Shown here piece by piece: positions 24,794 to 36,929 of a DNA stretch of 64,000 bases. How positions within the stretch are numbered: position 1 is the stretch's first letter; the number at the start of each line of letters is the position of its first letter. The position numbers and the translations under genes were made by a program. The DNA is taken from contig CAUYLG010022243.1 of NCBI GenBank assembly GCA_963573385.1, forward strand, positions 62,001 to 126,000. The letters are read 5' to 3'. The DNA is from Cacajao melanocephalus. Lineage: Eukaryota > Chordata > Mammalia > Primates > Pitheciidae. The notes beneath the pieces are model-generated. The model was given only the letters and a program-made list of their open reading frames with translations. It was not told the DNA's origin and did no database searches.

Positions 24794-25215
24794 AGGCTAA
24801 CTGAAGAAATTGCTGATTTGTTGAATGCATATGTGGTTCCCTTTTCCTAGGCAATAACAGCAATACTCAGGGACAAGAATGTAGTTTGTGATGACTGTTC
24901 TTGCAATAAAGTATTTTGTATTTGTATATAAAGTATTTTACATAGCACATAGTCATTTATTTGTTCTAGGCAATTATCTGAGGCTGTCAAGTTCAAAGAA
25001 TTGTGCAGATGTATCCCAAAATAGCATCTCCCCACAGAGACCAAACGGTGATGATGAAGGATCCTATTAGAAACAGTTAACTATTTCTTACGCTCTCATG
25101 TAGCTGGGGAGGGTTTTTACAGACATTGATGCATAAATGAAAGATAGTTAGGATGCCATGTGGTGTGAAAGTAATTGCTCTTCTGAAATAAGTGAAGTTG
25201 AGATGTTTGATCCAA
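24794..25215. other. Unassigned sequence
   Basis: No repeat, gene or signal recognised. Confidence 0.4.
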
Positions 25216-25406
25216 TCCTAGAGCAGATGTTCTCAAAGTGTCATCTCTTTAACAGGGGCATCATAGTTACCTAATAGCTTGTTAGAAATACAAATTCCCT
25301 AGGTCCCACTCCAGACCTACTAAATCAAAGGCTCTGGGGCCAAGTCCCTGCCATCTGTATTAATAACAAGATTTACATGGCAAGGTTGAGAGCCACTGCT
25401 CTAGAG
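25216..25406 (+). mobile_element. MER20/MER5A-like hAT-Charlie element with near-matching 8-bp duplication
   Basis: The element (25,224-25,398) begins CAGATGTTCTCAAAG and ends GTTGAGAGCCACTG, imperfect inverted ends of the kind seen in MER5A and MER20. Inside it reads 'ttgttagaaatacaaattcc' and 'actaaatcaaaggctctggg'. The flanks TCCTAGAG (25,216-25,223) and CTCTAGAG (25,399-25,406) agree at 6 of 8 positions, consistent with the 8-bp target duplication of hAT transposons. Confidence 0.75.
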
Positions 25407-25408
25407 CA

Positions 25409-26115
25409 CCCCTTGCCATGAGGAAAAGGATAGAAGTTAGTTAACTGGCAGCCAAAGTATGTTAGATATGAAAATGATCGGAGAGCGTTGACCTAAGACA
25501 GGCTTAAACATTTAGCTTTTCAAGGCCACCTTATCCTGGATAGCTCAGACCTGGTGTCCTTTCTCTTTCCCCTTGGTTGTCTCCTACTTGAGAATTCACT
25601 CTGGCTTTAAGCCTCATCCCGGTCTTGAGGAATCCAAACCTTGATTTGATCCCCAGTTCCTGCCATCTTATCCAGCTCTGATTCTTATTTACAGACAGTC
25701 TGGCCTTGTACCAGCTCTGCCCAAGTCCCAGAGATAAAAACTTCAGATTCAATCTCTCTGTAGTTTCTTCCTGCTCTATTGCCACAAAATCACCACTGTT
25801 TCTGAATACACTATTTGCAAAGTTAAAGAAGCAACACCTGGCCCTAGGACCGAAGAAGGCAGAAATCTTCTTTTTCACTCACCTCTCTATCCAGTGAGAT
25901 GCTAATAAACGTTTAACAACGGACTATAAAAAGAAGCCCTGCTTTGTAGTAGTTGATGATTTCTGTGGTGTAAATACACCCACCGTATCTGATTTTAAGT
26001 TACCAATTGATGATCTTGGTAGCTGTGATGACACCAAAGACAGCTGGAGTTGGGAACAGACATGCACAGTTGGCTCTGCAAGCCTGCAGGAACTGGCTTC
26101 AGGACAGCACAGCCT
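25409..26115. other. Unassigned sequence
   Basis: Two overlapping antisense open frames (115 and 82 codons) lie here without any recognisable domain. No repeat identified. Confidence 0.35.
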
Positions 26116-26119
26116 CCAT

Positions 26120-26192
26120 TCCCACCCTCTACCCAAATCCCTGGCATAAGAAGGTGCCCAGCAAATAAACATTCAGTAAATGAATACAAATG
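26120..26192 (+). mobile_element. L2 3' terminal fragment
   Basis: 'atccctggcataagaaggtg' followed by CCCAGCAAATAAACATTCAG and TAAATGAATA resembles the L2 3' end (GTGCCTGGCACATAGTAGG...AATAAATATTTG). Short, so only moderate support. Confidence 0.5.
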
Positions 26193-26761
26193 GATAGATC
26201 AGTGCAAACCTTTAACCATCACTGGAAAAGCAACTCAAGGTATATGTGTCAATGGTGAGGAAACATGGCATGTATATATGCGGGTAGCACATCTTGCTTC
26301 ACATTCTTATCCAGACTTGAAAAATAAACAGTTGATATCAAATTGCATAAACATTTGTCACATAATAAAAAACAGCTATGTTCTTGTAAATAACTATTCT
26401 AAGTCATCCCAAAATGATTCAGTACATGTAATTTAATAGTCATATATCATTTCAAAGCAGAAATGGTCTGTATTTTAACTCGTGTAAGTGTTTGAACTTG
26501 TAATTGAAGTGAGATAATTAAACTGGTGAGGCTGGCATTTGTAGACATAACTTTTTCCCTTCTTTTGGCTCATCCTAAGGACATGCAATGTGATACAGAA
26601 TTCGCTATTTAATAGAGGCCTAGTCCATTTTATTTAACATTATCAAGTGCTCATGTGCAAAGAAGTCATATTTAAATTTTTTGAATATTTATGAATAAAG
26701 ATTTCCCCCGAACTGCAAAGGCAAATAGCATTTATTTGCCAAATGTTTTCGGAATAAATGC

Positions 26762-26998
26762 TTATTCTTTAGCACACTTTTAAAAGATTTGAGAGGAAAG
26801 TTATACCGTTTTTCCCTCTAAGAGTAGGAGATAATTTTTTTATGACTTCAAGGCATGTATTTTGACTAGGAAACTTTTGTTATTCTTTAACACACTTTTA
26901 AAATGATTTGAGAAGAAAGTTATACCTTTTTTCCCTCTAAGAGTAGGAACTGATTTTTTTATGACTTCAAAACATGTATTTTGACTAGGAAACTTTTG
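26762..26998. repeat. Tandem duplication, two copies of a ~118-bp unit
   Basis: Copy 1 is 26,762-26,879 and copy 2 is 26,880-26,998. By hand alignment they differ at 8 substitutions and one single-base indel, about 92% identity. The unit is not a repeat family I recognise. Confidence 0.95.
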
Positions 26999-29109
26999 TT
27001 AACTTCTCTGCAATTAGATAATAGAAATCACTGTTGTTCCTCATTCCCCTGCTCGGTTCTTCCACTTTTTAAATGCTCTCCGTAGGTGTTCATGTTCACT
27101 GGTATTTTCTTTCAACAATTCCTGTAAGTTATCCTTTCTTTGTGGATAAGTCAGAGTTTGCAAAACTTTACAGCCTTATTCTTCAATTAAATACCGACAT
27201 GGAATGGTGGTATCGAGCATGCTAATCAGCAGGACCTCCCTGTGGGAATCTGTGCTAGAAGACTGGTTCACATTGAAGGCAGACAGTGCTGTTGACACTG
27301 GCTGTCAAAAAGGTTTCACGTCTTTGAAAGGAAATCTTAATCTTCTTTATTCATGTGTGAACAGGTCCAGGCCCCCATCCCGGGACTCATATGCATTGGC
27401 TGTTTAAACTACAGGTTGCTAGGCTTTGGGCTAGAGTCTGTTTGCCTGCGTCTAGTTCCCCCAAATGGATGAGGACTGAAAATTAAAATCTGTCTGACAC
27501 AGACCGCGGCTTTTCTGTCTCTGTTTGAAGAGACATGGCAACCTAGGGTGAAATGAAAAGGAATTTTATTGAGCGCAAAACCACTCGATGTTTAAATGTT
27601 GGAGGCAGGAACTGAATGGTGATTTGGGGTAACTCCTAGATTGTTTATAGACAGTGGGATGGCTGTCAATCAAGGCACAAAGGCAAAATTTGTGTCAGAA
27701 AAAAAAAGTGCTTTTCTAGTGGCTGAACTCTTGTTTCCTGTTAACAGTCTCAACTCCAGAAATAAAAAGCCTTTTTTTTTTCCTCGATGTTTCCAAGCAC
27801 ACAAATTTCAGAATAACAGAGATGCCTTACTGATCTGGGTGGCACAGTTTAAAGCTAAGTTATGCCAAAAAGACCTCCTATGCAGTTTCTCTGTTGCATT
27901 TGAAATTTTTTCGTCTTGCTTATAACTCCTCTTTCTGCATTTTTCACAAATAGAAGAAGTAAAGATGTAGTCACCATTGGAAATCATCAAAGATATCTGG
28001 GACAATATACACTGTACCATTTTAATAACCTAATATAAAAAGATCTTAGGCATACATTTGATTTTATTTTTAGAACGCATTTCTTCCTAGAAGTTAGACA
28101 TTTTCTTGAGTGCTCTTTTATATAATTAAATAAACATTTTCATTGTTAACATTGGTAGTGTTAACAAAATATATATCTTTGGAAAAATTAGCAATGCAAA
28201 TTAGGATTTTCAAAATAAGTTTTTACCTTTTGCTCCCAGAGCAATTTCAGGGCATGCAAGTAATATATATTACATTAACCTGGTGGGTAGTTAAAGATGT
28301 TTCCTCATTTAATGTAAAAAACATCTAGATTTGAGATTTTATTCAAAAATGATAGATTCCAATGGAACCTTGAATTCTCTCTGTATTTCTTAGACTTCTG
28401 TGTATCAAGAGCAATCTTTTCCTACATATACAAAGATAATAGGGCTGACTCACCAGTATGGAAAGACACGTCTGTTGGTGCTGCTTTAAGGTGATGGTAG
28501 ATTTGCTGTGTTGAATAGATGCTTCAACCCAACTCCGTTTTCAATCAACACCATTCATTTGTCAAAGGACTGTTCATGGGTTTTGTCCTTGGCAAGAGGA
28601 GCACAACGAAAGGAAAGAACATTATCAAAAATCTTCTCTTGTCATTTTTGGTTTTAAGGAGTGCTCATTAAACATACTTGTTATTTCCTACCAGCCCTGA
28701 ACAGTTTGAGAAATAGTCAAAGGACCAGCTTGGAATAAAAGGTTTGGCAAAGCCAGGTTGGAAAACAAAGTTTATTCCCCAGAAAGTTGAATCAAGTTTA
28801 TGACTACTTCCCTTGACAGAAGTTTCTTCTCCAGTACTTCCCTGAGTATATCAAAGTGTTGGTGAAATTTCTTGCTTTATGGCTGTGAGTAGGTTTGCCA
28901 GGTGGGTAAAAATAAGAGGTCTCTGATAACTAGAGAAATTTCATTGAAAGAGGCCTGGCATTGGGCTGGGGTGAGGAGGCAGGGGAGATGTATCAGACAA
29001 CCATCAGAATCACTGGAAAACTGAATGGATATTTAATCTATCCCACCCTTTTTATCCAGTTTGGTCATTTTCACCCAAAATAAGAGTGACGTGGGAAGAG
29101 TTGGAATCA
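26999..29109. other. Unassigned DNA containing the source-like copy of the 31-bp shared sequence
   Basis: No gene or repeat family recognised. The segment 27,870-27,900 is identical to part of the Alu at 24.5 kb. The 94-codon plus-strand open frame at 27,641-27,925 has no recognisable motif. Confidence 0.4.
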
Positions 29110-29680
29110 TATGGCTGAGAGTCTTCTCCTAGCCCCCACGTGGAGAGGACTAACACCCCGATTCTCTGACTCCTGTCTGTTTTCTTCCCACAGACAAAGT
29201 CTTTCTCCTTAATCAAACTTAGTTCCTCTGGGCCCTCTTCTCAAATAGCCTGGACCTTGGGCTTCAGTGTCAATCCTATTGGGCCTACATCACTCAGTTT
29301 TAGGAAGAATCCTGCTAAGTCAGTTTAGAGAGTATTCCCTACCCTTGATATCTGCTCTCCCCTCAATATCTTATTAAATTCTTCATTTCCTATCATCCCC
29401 AATGATATCTGATCACTCTGACCTGCTGTCAGCAAGAATTCTGTTAACTAAGTTTAGCAAGAATTCTCTCTGCCCTTGATGTCACCTGTTAATAATTTTC
29501 TTATCCACTGAACATCCTTCCCTCACAACCTGTTCTTTGGTTATAAATCTACTTGTTATCTTTGTACTACTGAGCCTAGTTTTATACCAAGGTCTATTTT
29601 CCCCTATTGCAATTGTTCCTGAATAAAATCTGTTTTTACCATTTTAACTACTGACCAACTCTAGTTTTCTGTAATACCAG
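29110..29680 (+). mobile_element. ERV LTR (MER21-like or related), sense
   Basis: The block has LTR architecture on the plus strand: a TATA-like GGTTATAAATC at about 29,539-29,549, then AATAAA at 29,622-29,627 followed by a short T-rich end. Upstream, a motif AGCAAGAATTCT appears twice (29,431 and 29,458), which I associate with MER21-type LTRs. Edges are approximate. Confidence 0.5.
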
Positions 29681-29834
29681 CACCTCAATCATCTCTATCA
29701 CCTATCCATTGGGAAGAGATAAGAACATTCTACATCTATCCAGGAAGCAGGGAATTACTGGCTTCACTCCTCTGACGAGGTCACCAAAACTCTGGAAGTG
29801 AAGATAAGTTTCTAGCCAAAGCCTCAATGCTGAT

Positions 29835-29862
29835 AAAAAAAAAAAAAAAAAAAAAAAAAAAA
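29835..29862. repeat. (A)28 homopolymer
   Basis: An unbroken run of 28 A. The 130 bp before it are not a retroposon I recognise, so it may be a simple tract or the tail of an unidentified element. Confidence 0.9.
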
Positions 29863-31989
29863 CTGCAAAATAGGGACTACATATAATGCTAGAACCATAA
29901 CTGTAAAGGATTGCAAAATCCCGGCAATTTTCCATAGCCCCTCCAAACCTCAAGAGTAAAGGAAATTTAATGGCCCATACATGTATATTTCCTCAGGAAC
30001 TTGGAAGAGCAGAGTTACCTTGTCTTCATGTTGGCATTCTGGAATATTAGTTTTGGCTAATTTAAGGTTATTAAATCACCTTGAGCTTCAAGGAGGGCAA
30101 AAAAAAAATCATGAATGTAAATGATGTTAATACAGTAATAATAACGTGGACTCCCTGGGGATTAGGAGGAAATATTTCAAATTCCAGAAACAAAAAGGTT
30201 CTTGAAACAGATACTTCTTTATGGTGTGTGTATGGGAGAGTGTTGTAACTAAACTGTCTGCTGCTATTCAGTTTTCTTGTTCCAATGCTATTGCTAATCC
30301 TTCAAGAGTTTTCTCTGCTACCTACTCATTGCTCCCTAAAAGATATCATTTACTATGTTATTACAAAAGCCGGGAGAGGTTTGCAGCCTTGGACAGGAAA
30401 ACCACTCTTGTCTCATTTCTTGTCTCATTACATCTGCTGTTTCTGGATCCATACACGTCATCTTTCCTCATTCTTAAGAAAATGGAAAGTTTTCGAGTGA
30501 TGCAATGACCTTGATTTCCTGGGCTTCTCTAGACTTTTTTTTCCGGTTATAAATCAACCTTAAAAAAAACAATCCAGCATTTGAAATGATCTATGACATT
30601 ACTATTGATTCCATCCCATTTTATAAAGGTTACTTTTTCCTCAGCCTAGACATTCTAAAGACTTTCTGAGTAGCTACACTGGGGACAGAAATGAAAATTA
30701 AAATAAACTACCCTAAACTACAAATGCTAGAAAAGAAAACAATTATATTAGGATTTTCATGTTTCAGATCAAAGGCAGTTTATTTTTCTTAAAAACAAAA
30801 CTGAATATGTTTATTTCAAATTTATACACTATAATAGATAATTTTTGAATGAAAATGGTATCACTGAATATGTATCTATGGAAAATGATCCTGACCCTTC
30901 CCCACACATTTCCCTATCCCCACCCATGGCCCCATGCCCAGCCAGAATCCTCTGAACAACAGGAAAAGGGACCAGAGCACGAGCATTGTGCCTTTAGCCA
31001 ACCATCACATTTATTTGCTTAGTTGGTTACATTTTTAGATTTTTTGACCCTTGGTATCTGTTTCTTATCATGACTTCTATCAATACTTTCCCCAGTGCCT
31101 TAGGGCTTCTTTTGGTTTCCACTGTCTCTACTCTCACTCAGGAATTTTCTTAAAGTTTTGTTAAATAATACACTGGGTCAAACATCAGGACCTAATATGG
31201 TTGGGTTTTCATTGCTTTGTGAGGCAATAGCATCGTTTCTCAGATTCTACAGATATCTAGTTGATTCTTACAGAAGTCCTGTTGCATACTGAAATGAGAG
31301 CAGACATTCTTCCTCTATGTGCAATGGAAAAAGACATGAATAAATAACTCTGGTCTAACACCGAATAACTAATGATCAAACTCTCCCATAGATGAAACTT
31401 CAAACAGGGCCTTGACCTTTCTGGTTCCTTTCAGTCACAAGAACAGACTCAGTTAAGTGATTAGGAAGTCTCATCTTAATATTATCATTTCAGTTTTTAT
31501 TCACAATGGAATACTCTTTCGTTCCTTCAGCTTGGGGCCACTTTAGGCTTAACAGCTTTGCCCACTTTACTACCTGAAGCTACTGTTGGTTTGGAGTTTG
31601 TGGGGATGGGTGATTGAGGGTTTAGTTAAAATTTGGGGTGTTGGCTCTTACTTCATGTGCCAGTTCATAGGTGCACTGGAGATCCAAGTGAGAAACTCCG
31701 ACCGCAATTCCCTTAGTCCAGCAGTACTTCTTCAGGCTGGCCATCCATAGTCCTTTAGAATCTGGACTTGCAGATGTTCACACCTATCAGACTCAAGGGT
31801 TCAGAAACTTCAGAGGTGCTGCATGGGCTTGGATGTATTTTATAAGCTCCCAGGTTATTCTAATTGAGACAGAACAGGAGCCCCTCTTAGGGTCTGTGGA
31901 ACTCCCCAAGCATAGAAAGAAAGAAATGCTGGGATCTTCCAAGTGAAATTTCAGGCATCTAGCTACACCTGAGAAGTAAATAGCAACTT
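29863..31989. other. Unassigned DNA
   Basis: About 2.1 kb with no supported feature. The 95-codon plus-strand frame at 30,221-30,508 lacks any motif. Confidence 0.4.
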
Positions 31990-32560
31990 GATAAGAAAGA
32001 CAATAATAATAGCTTAAAACAATAGCCAAGGAAGTTAAGGTCACGCGATGATTGGTTTTCCTGTAGAAACTAAAGGTAACATCTTAACACATGTCCCTGA
32101 ATTATTTCTGGAAAACTGGATCCCCACTGAAGAGATCTACTGGCACACAGACCTCAGATGTGGGGGAAACTGAGGACTGAACTTTGATCACCGTTCTTGG
32201 TTCCAAATTTCTTTCTAAGGGGTCTGGAGGAGGTCATGCTCACCAGCCAGAGCTAACATTCTTTTCTATTGACCCCTGATTTGTAGACCTGCAGGCTCCC
32301 ACTTCGAGAGGTCAAACCAATGTACAGTCTTTACATGTTGATGAATGACTTTGCCTATAACCTCTACCTCCACTCCCTTTAAAAACCCTTACCTGTAAGC
32401 CATTGAGGAGATGATGTCTTAAGAATGAACTGCCTAGTTCTCCTTGCTTGGTGCCCTGCAATAAATGCCTCACCTTCCCTCGTGGCCGTCCTGATGTCAG
32501 AGTTTAGCTTTGCTATGTCAGGCAGGCTGACCCCAGTTCAGTTTGGATAACACAGTCTGT
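31990..32560 (+). mobile_element. Probable ERV1-type LTR, sense
   Basis: GC-richer than its surroundings, with 'gagaggtcaaaccaatgtac', a TTTAAAAACCC TATA-like site near 32,380 and AATAAA at 32,460-32,465, followed by a C/T-rich end. This order is that of U3-R-U5 on the plus strand. I could not name the family or find a target duplication. Confidence 0.4.
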
Positions 32561-32696
32561 GGTCATACCTGAGATCTATGGGATTGTTTAAACCCAACTC
32601 AGGAAACATTTTTTTATCCCCATCCTTCACCCTCCACCCCTGTACTTCAAAAAGCAAACTCACTTCTATGATATGGTTGTCTCTAAACCACCTACA

Positions 32697-32930
32697 ATTT
32701 TTTTCTTTTTTCTGAGACAGGGTCTTGCTATGTCTCCCAGGCTGGAATGCAATGGTGCAATCATAGCTTACTGCAGCTTCGAACTCCCGGTCTCAAGGGA
32801 TCCTCCTCCCTGTCTCCTGTGTAGCTGGGACTATGGGTGCCTGCCACCATGCCCAGCTAATTTTTTCTTTTCTTTTTTTTTTTTTTCTTTTTTTTCAGTA
32901 GAGACCAGGTCTCGCTATGTTTCCCAAGCT
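32697..32930 (-). mobile_element. Alu (AluJ-like), truncated, with T expansions
   Basis: Reverse-complement Alu text: GAGACAGGGTCTTGCTATG, 'cccaggctggaatgcaatgg', 'tagctgggactatgggtgcc' and a T-rich middle. The left-arm part breaks off after GTCTCGCTATGTTTCCCAAG. The middle poly(T) is expanded to about 27 bases with C interruptions. Confidence 0.9.
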
Positions 32931-34987
32931 TACCTAAAAAAATTTTTATTACTAAAGAGAGCACCAAACGTCTCATTCTAAAATATCTGCATTCAGGTTA
33001 ATAATGCTCTCTCCACCTTCCCATAAAATAGTTCATGTTTGAAGTCTGTGTTTGAATATTTAAAGTGCTGGTTTGGGTAGCTTTTTCAAAAACAAATGAG
33101 CAGTCACGTTTAGAGAAAGTAAATTGCTTGCAACTTTGAACCCCCTACCTTTACTCTTTCACTGCTTCAATTCCCCTTAATTTAGTAATATATTTTTTTT
33201 AAAGTTATGAGACCTGGACTCAGTGAGGGTACTCCAAAACCAATAATTTTATCTCTCGGTGCAGCAAAAACAGTGTAGCTCTTCTGTCCATGAAGGAGAG
33301 ATGGAACTGCATTAGTTTTGGCTCCTATAAAGCAAAGGAAGACAAAGAGAAATCATCAGTTTAATTGTAAGTCACAGGGACTCCGTATTTGACCAAAGCA
33401 ATATCTACATCTTTTACCAAGTAAAAATGAACACCAGATGAGCTGTGACTCATTTAAATAAAATGGTCTTAACTGGTAAAGGTAATTAAGATTAATTGTC
33501 TAGGAATACCCAGGGAACGTCCCATGCTATAATATCCTTTCTGCGGATGTCAAATGACTGTAAGCCTTGTTTTCATTTAATAGTGTCCTCTAAAAGATAT
33601 TTTGAATGTGGGAGTAAGTGCTCTGTTAAAGATAGCATCTGTGCTGTTTATTTTCTCAAATGTGGGTTTACAAAGAGCATTTAAAGTACCTCAGATAAAG
33701 GCAAAGGACAAAATATTCTCATAGACAAACACGGTTCTTTCCATATGGTACTAGGATACATATGGTTTCAAAAAGCATATAAATTGCTGGCAAGTTTGAA
33801 AATTGATTGATCATAATCTTGTAGACAGATGAACTGAACAGTTCAAATACTCACTTTTTGGTAAAAACCTCAAAAGAGAATTCATGATTTGTCAAATTGG
33901 GATAGTCCTAGAAAAGAAAATACAAGAGATCCACTGAGTTCAAAAACAAAATGGAAACTGTGGTTCCTGGCAGAAACAAAAGCCGGATACATTTTATAGG
34001 ACAAATCAAGATCTGGCCTCTGGTTAAGATGACATCAACATAAGAAGAATGAATCTAGGTCATGGGCTGTCTGAGCAGGCCTTGTCAAAGGAATGCAGGC
34101 CACAGAACACCAGGACATTGGTTGCATTAAGGCAGCTCATAATATGTCATCTCTTTCCCAAGTTTTCCTTCCTCTTCTGTCTTCTTATTATAACCCCTCT
34201 TTTGCCTACAGACATTTGCTTTTTCACAAGAAGAACATTTGACGTTTTCAGAGATGGTTTGGTTTAAGACTAAAGTCATGCCAAGCTCAACCCAGAATGC
34301 ACTTCCTCATAATGAAGTGATGCTTTTTTTCTGTGCGAGCCAGACTACTCATTGATCCACAAAGAAACCAGCCAAGTATTTGATAACATTTTTGAAAAAT
34401 GCTGTACATTACCAGGTGCTTTTATGGCAACAAGAGACCTAAACAATGAACTAATCTTTCTGAATCCATGAGCCTGTGGAGCCAGCTCAATCTGCAGTGG
34501 CAACCTGTAGATTTCAGACAAAGGCTAATTGTTCTTCTTTTGTGATCATTGTGCATCTTGCTATTTGATATGGAGATATTATTTGACAGCTGTCTTTTAT
34601 TTCTCTAACTGTATACAATAGAACAGCTTATTTCTGAAAATGAGGAGAGTTGAATGGTCTCAGATGGCCCCCCCTCAATTTTAAGAATGAGGAAAGATTG
34701 GGTGAATTCCTTTGTAAAGGCTCAAGGTGACCATGTCTTTCAGGCCTTCCTTTTCAGATTTTTGTATAGTTGGGCATAATTCTCTTCCCCCCCAACCCAC
34801 TCCGATCTAGTCAATGCTAAGAGCATAATTTTTTGTGGTTTTTCACAAGTACAGTATTCAGTCCTTCTAGCCACAAACAAGGCATTGATGAGTAAGGAAT
34901 CCTCTCCTTGCTAAGTGTTTTCCTCTTTTTTTCCATAAGGAAAAATGGAAAGTTGTTTTCAGTTGGGAAAATGTGGATACTAAATAG
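32931..34987. other. Unassigned DNA
   Basis: About 2 kb without a recognisable repeat, exon or RNA. Confidence 0.4.
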
Positions 34988-35540
34988 AGAGTAATTCCAT
35001 GTATTGGCATTTACTTTGTGCCAGGGCCAGGCACAGACTTTTAAGTGTTTTATATGCATTATTTATCTCAGTTCATAAAACACTGATGAGACAGGCACTT
35101 TCTTTCCATATTTTATAGATGAGAAGAATGAAGTATAGAGGGTCTTGCTCTCTAGCATGACATTCAAGGTCATGCCAGTGAGGAATGGAGCCACTAATTT
35201 TTTTTTTTTTAAGAGACAAGGTCTTGCTTTGTCACCCAGGCTGGAGTGTAGTGGCATGGCCATAGCTCACTGCAGCCTCGAAGCCTTGAACTCTTGTGCT
35301 CAAGCGATCTTCCCAACTCAGTCTCTTGAGTAGCTAGGACTACAGGTGCATGCCTTAACAGCTGGCTAACATTTTACTTTTTGCAGAGATGGGGTCTCTC
35401 TATGTTGCCCAGGCTGGTCTCAAACTCACAGCCTCAAGTGATCCTGTCATAGCCTCCCAAAGCACTGGAATTACAGAAATGATCCATTCTGCCTGACCAA
35501 TTATTACTTGATTCCAGAACTGAAGCTTTTAAGAATGGTA
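34988..35540 (-). mobile_element. MIR, antisense, interrupted by an Alu
   Basis: The left piece (34,988-35,195) reads 'actttgtgccagggccaggc', 'tttatctcagttcataaaac', 'atagatgagaagaatgaagt' and 'tcaaggtcatgccagtgagg', the antisense MIR pattern. After the Alu (35,196-35,498) the text continues 'attacttgattccagaactg', matching the next MIR segment. The Alu therefore inserted into an existing MIR. Confidence 0.7.
35196..35498 (-). mobile_element. Alu (AluJ-like), near full length
   Basis: Both arms are present in reverse complement: 'gtcacccaggctggagtgta', 'ctcactgcagcctcgaagcc' for the right arm and 'tgttgcccaggctggtctca' with 'cctcccaaagcactggaatt' for the left. The T tail is at the left edge. 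Substitutions are many, as in AluJ. Confidence 0.93.
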
Positions 35541-36590
35541 CCCAATCTGATTATTAATTCTAGAATAAGTAATTCAGAGTTCTATGATTAGAAACTTTAG
35601 TTTATTAGTAAAATTTTCAAAATATTACATCTGTCACATAGGTTGGCTGTGAGGACAAAAGATAAAGCAAAATTTCTGGCTTAATAAATAGTAGCTATCA
35701 GCATTTTAGAAGAAATAACACAATTGTCTCTAAAAGGGCAAGAGTGACAGTATCATTTTCAAGATTATTTTTACCAAAAGCTTAGATTCTTCATTCATTC
35801 CTTTAAAGACACATGACTCCATAGAGAGTATTAGCTTTGCAAAGATGAATAAAACACCACTGTAAGCAGAGGGACAAAGAAGGAAAAACTAACAGAAGTG
35901 TGCATTTAATTACAAATTACAAAGTGCTAGGAATGACAAGAATTGAGTGATGCAAGCATCCTAGTGCTTCCGTGAAAGAGAGTGCAGTGCATCTTCTGCA
36001 GGTCCAGCGAGTGTAACCTGCTGTTGTTTATCTTCATGGATCCTACTTGGGTACTTGCTGTGTAGGAGTGATTGGATCTGTTTGCCTTCACAGCAAAGGC
36101 TCAATCATGTTATATTTTCCTTGTTGCTTAGAACGGTTAGGGGCCTCGTCATTTGATCTTTCTGTGCAAACTAGAGTAAACTTATGAACCTGGGTTAATC
36201 TCCTTTTGATAGTCATACACTTTAGCTTCTTTTTCTCCGTCTAATTGTCATTGACAGCTCAGAGATCTTAATCTCTATCAGAAGTTGGAAATTGGTATTT
36301 TGAAGCAAGGGTGTGTTCCTGCTCTCCATTAAAATGTAAAGATTTTGAAACCATTTATTCTCCTGATGATTTGTACAGGGTTTCTTTTAGGTTTTCTGAT
36401 GAATCCTGCCTGAACTGGAAAATTAACTATGTGTAATATAAACACTGATACTCTAGGCTCTTATATTATTTTTATCATGAAACAAAGAAATGAAATGCAG
36501 TAATAGATGATTCACAGATACTAATAAATATAACAAATGCATGTAAGTCCCTGCACCGGACTTCCTATTGAAAGTAAAAGAAATGGTGCG
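35541..36590. other. Unassigned DNA
   Basis: No repeat, gene or signal recognised. Confidence 0.4.
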
Positions 36591-36929
36591 TCTATGGTTT
36601 GAATAAGAGTCACTTCAAAATTCAGGTGTTGTCAATATAATAGTATTAGCAAGTGAAGATTTTCAGAGGTGATTAAGCTAAGAGGTCTGCTCTCTCAACT
36701 GGGGATTAAGGCCCTTTTAAAAGAGACTTCACACAACATTTGGTCAGCTTGCCGTTCTGCCCTCTTCCATGTGAGGATGTAGCAAGAAGGCCCTCACTGG
36801 ATCAAATTAGAGTGCCTTGATTTTGGACTTTCCAACCTCCAGAATGGTGAAAAATCCATTTCTGTTCTTTATAAATTACCCAGCTTCAGGTTTTTTTTGT
36901 TGTAATAGCACAAAACAGGGTAAGACAGA
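36591..36929 (+). mobile_element. MaLR LTR (MSTD/MLT1-like)
   Basis: Starts TCTATGGTTTGAATAAGAG and follows the MST/MLT1 pattern: 'gattttcagaggtgattaag', 'cttccatgtgaggatgtagc', 'gccttgattttggactttcc' with CAACCTCCAGAATG, 'tttataaattacccagcttc', ending near GGGTAAGACAG. Sense orientation, solo. Confidence 0.85.

Noticed and set aside
24451..24863. Three overlapping frames on both strands
   Set aside because: They are the Alu at 24.5 kb and its A-rich tail.
25531..25878. 115-codon minus-strand open frame
   Set aside because: No recognisable domain, a shadow frame on the plus strand and no gene context. Kept as chance.
26050..26436. 128-codon plus-strand open frame
   Set aside because: It passes through an L2-like 3' terminal fragment and ends in AT-rich low-information sequence with no motif.
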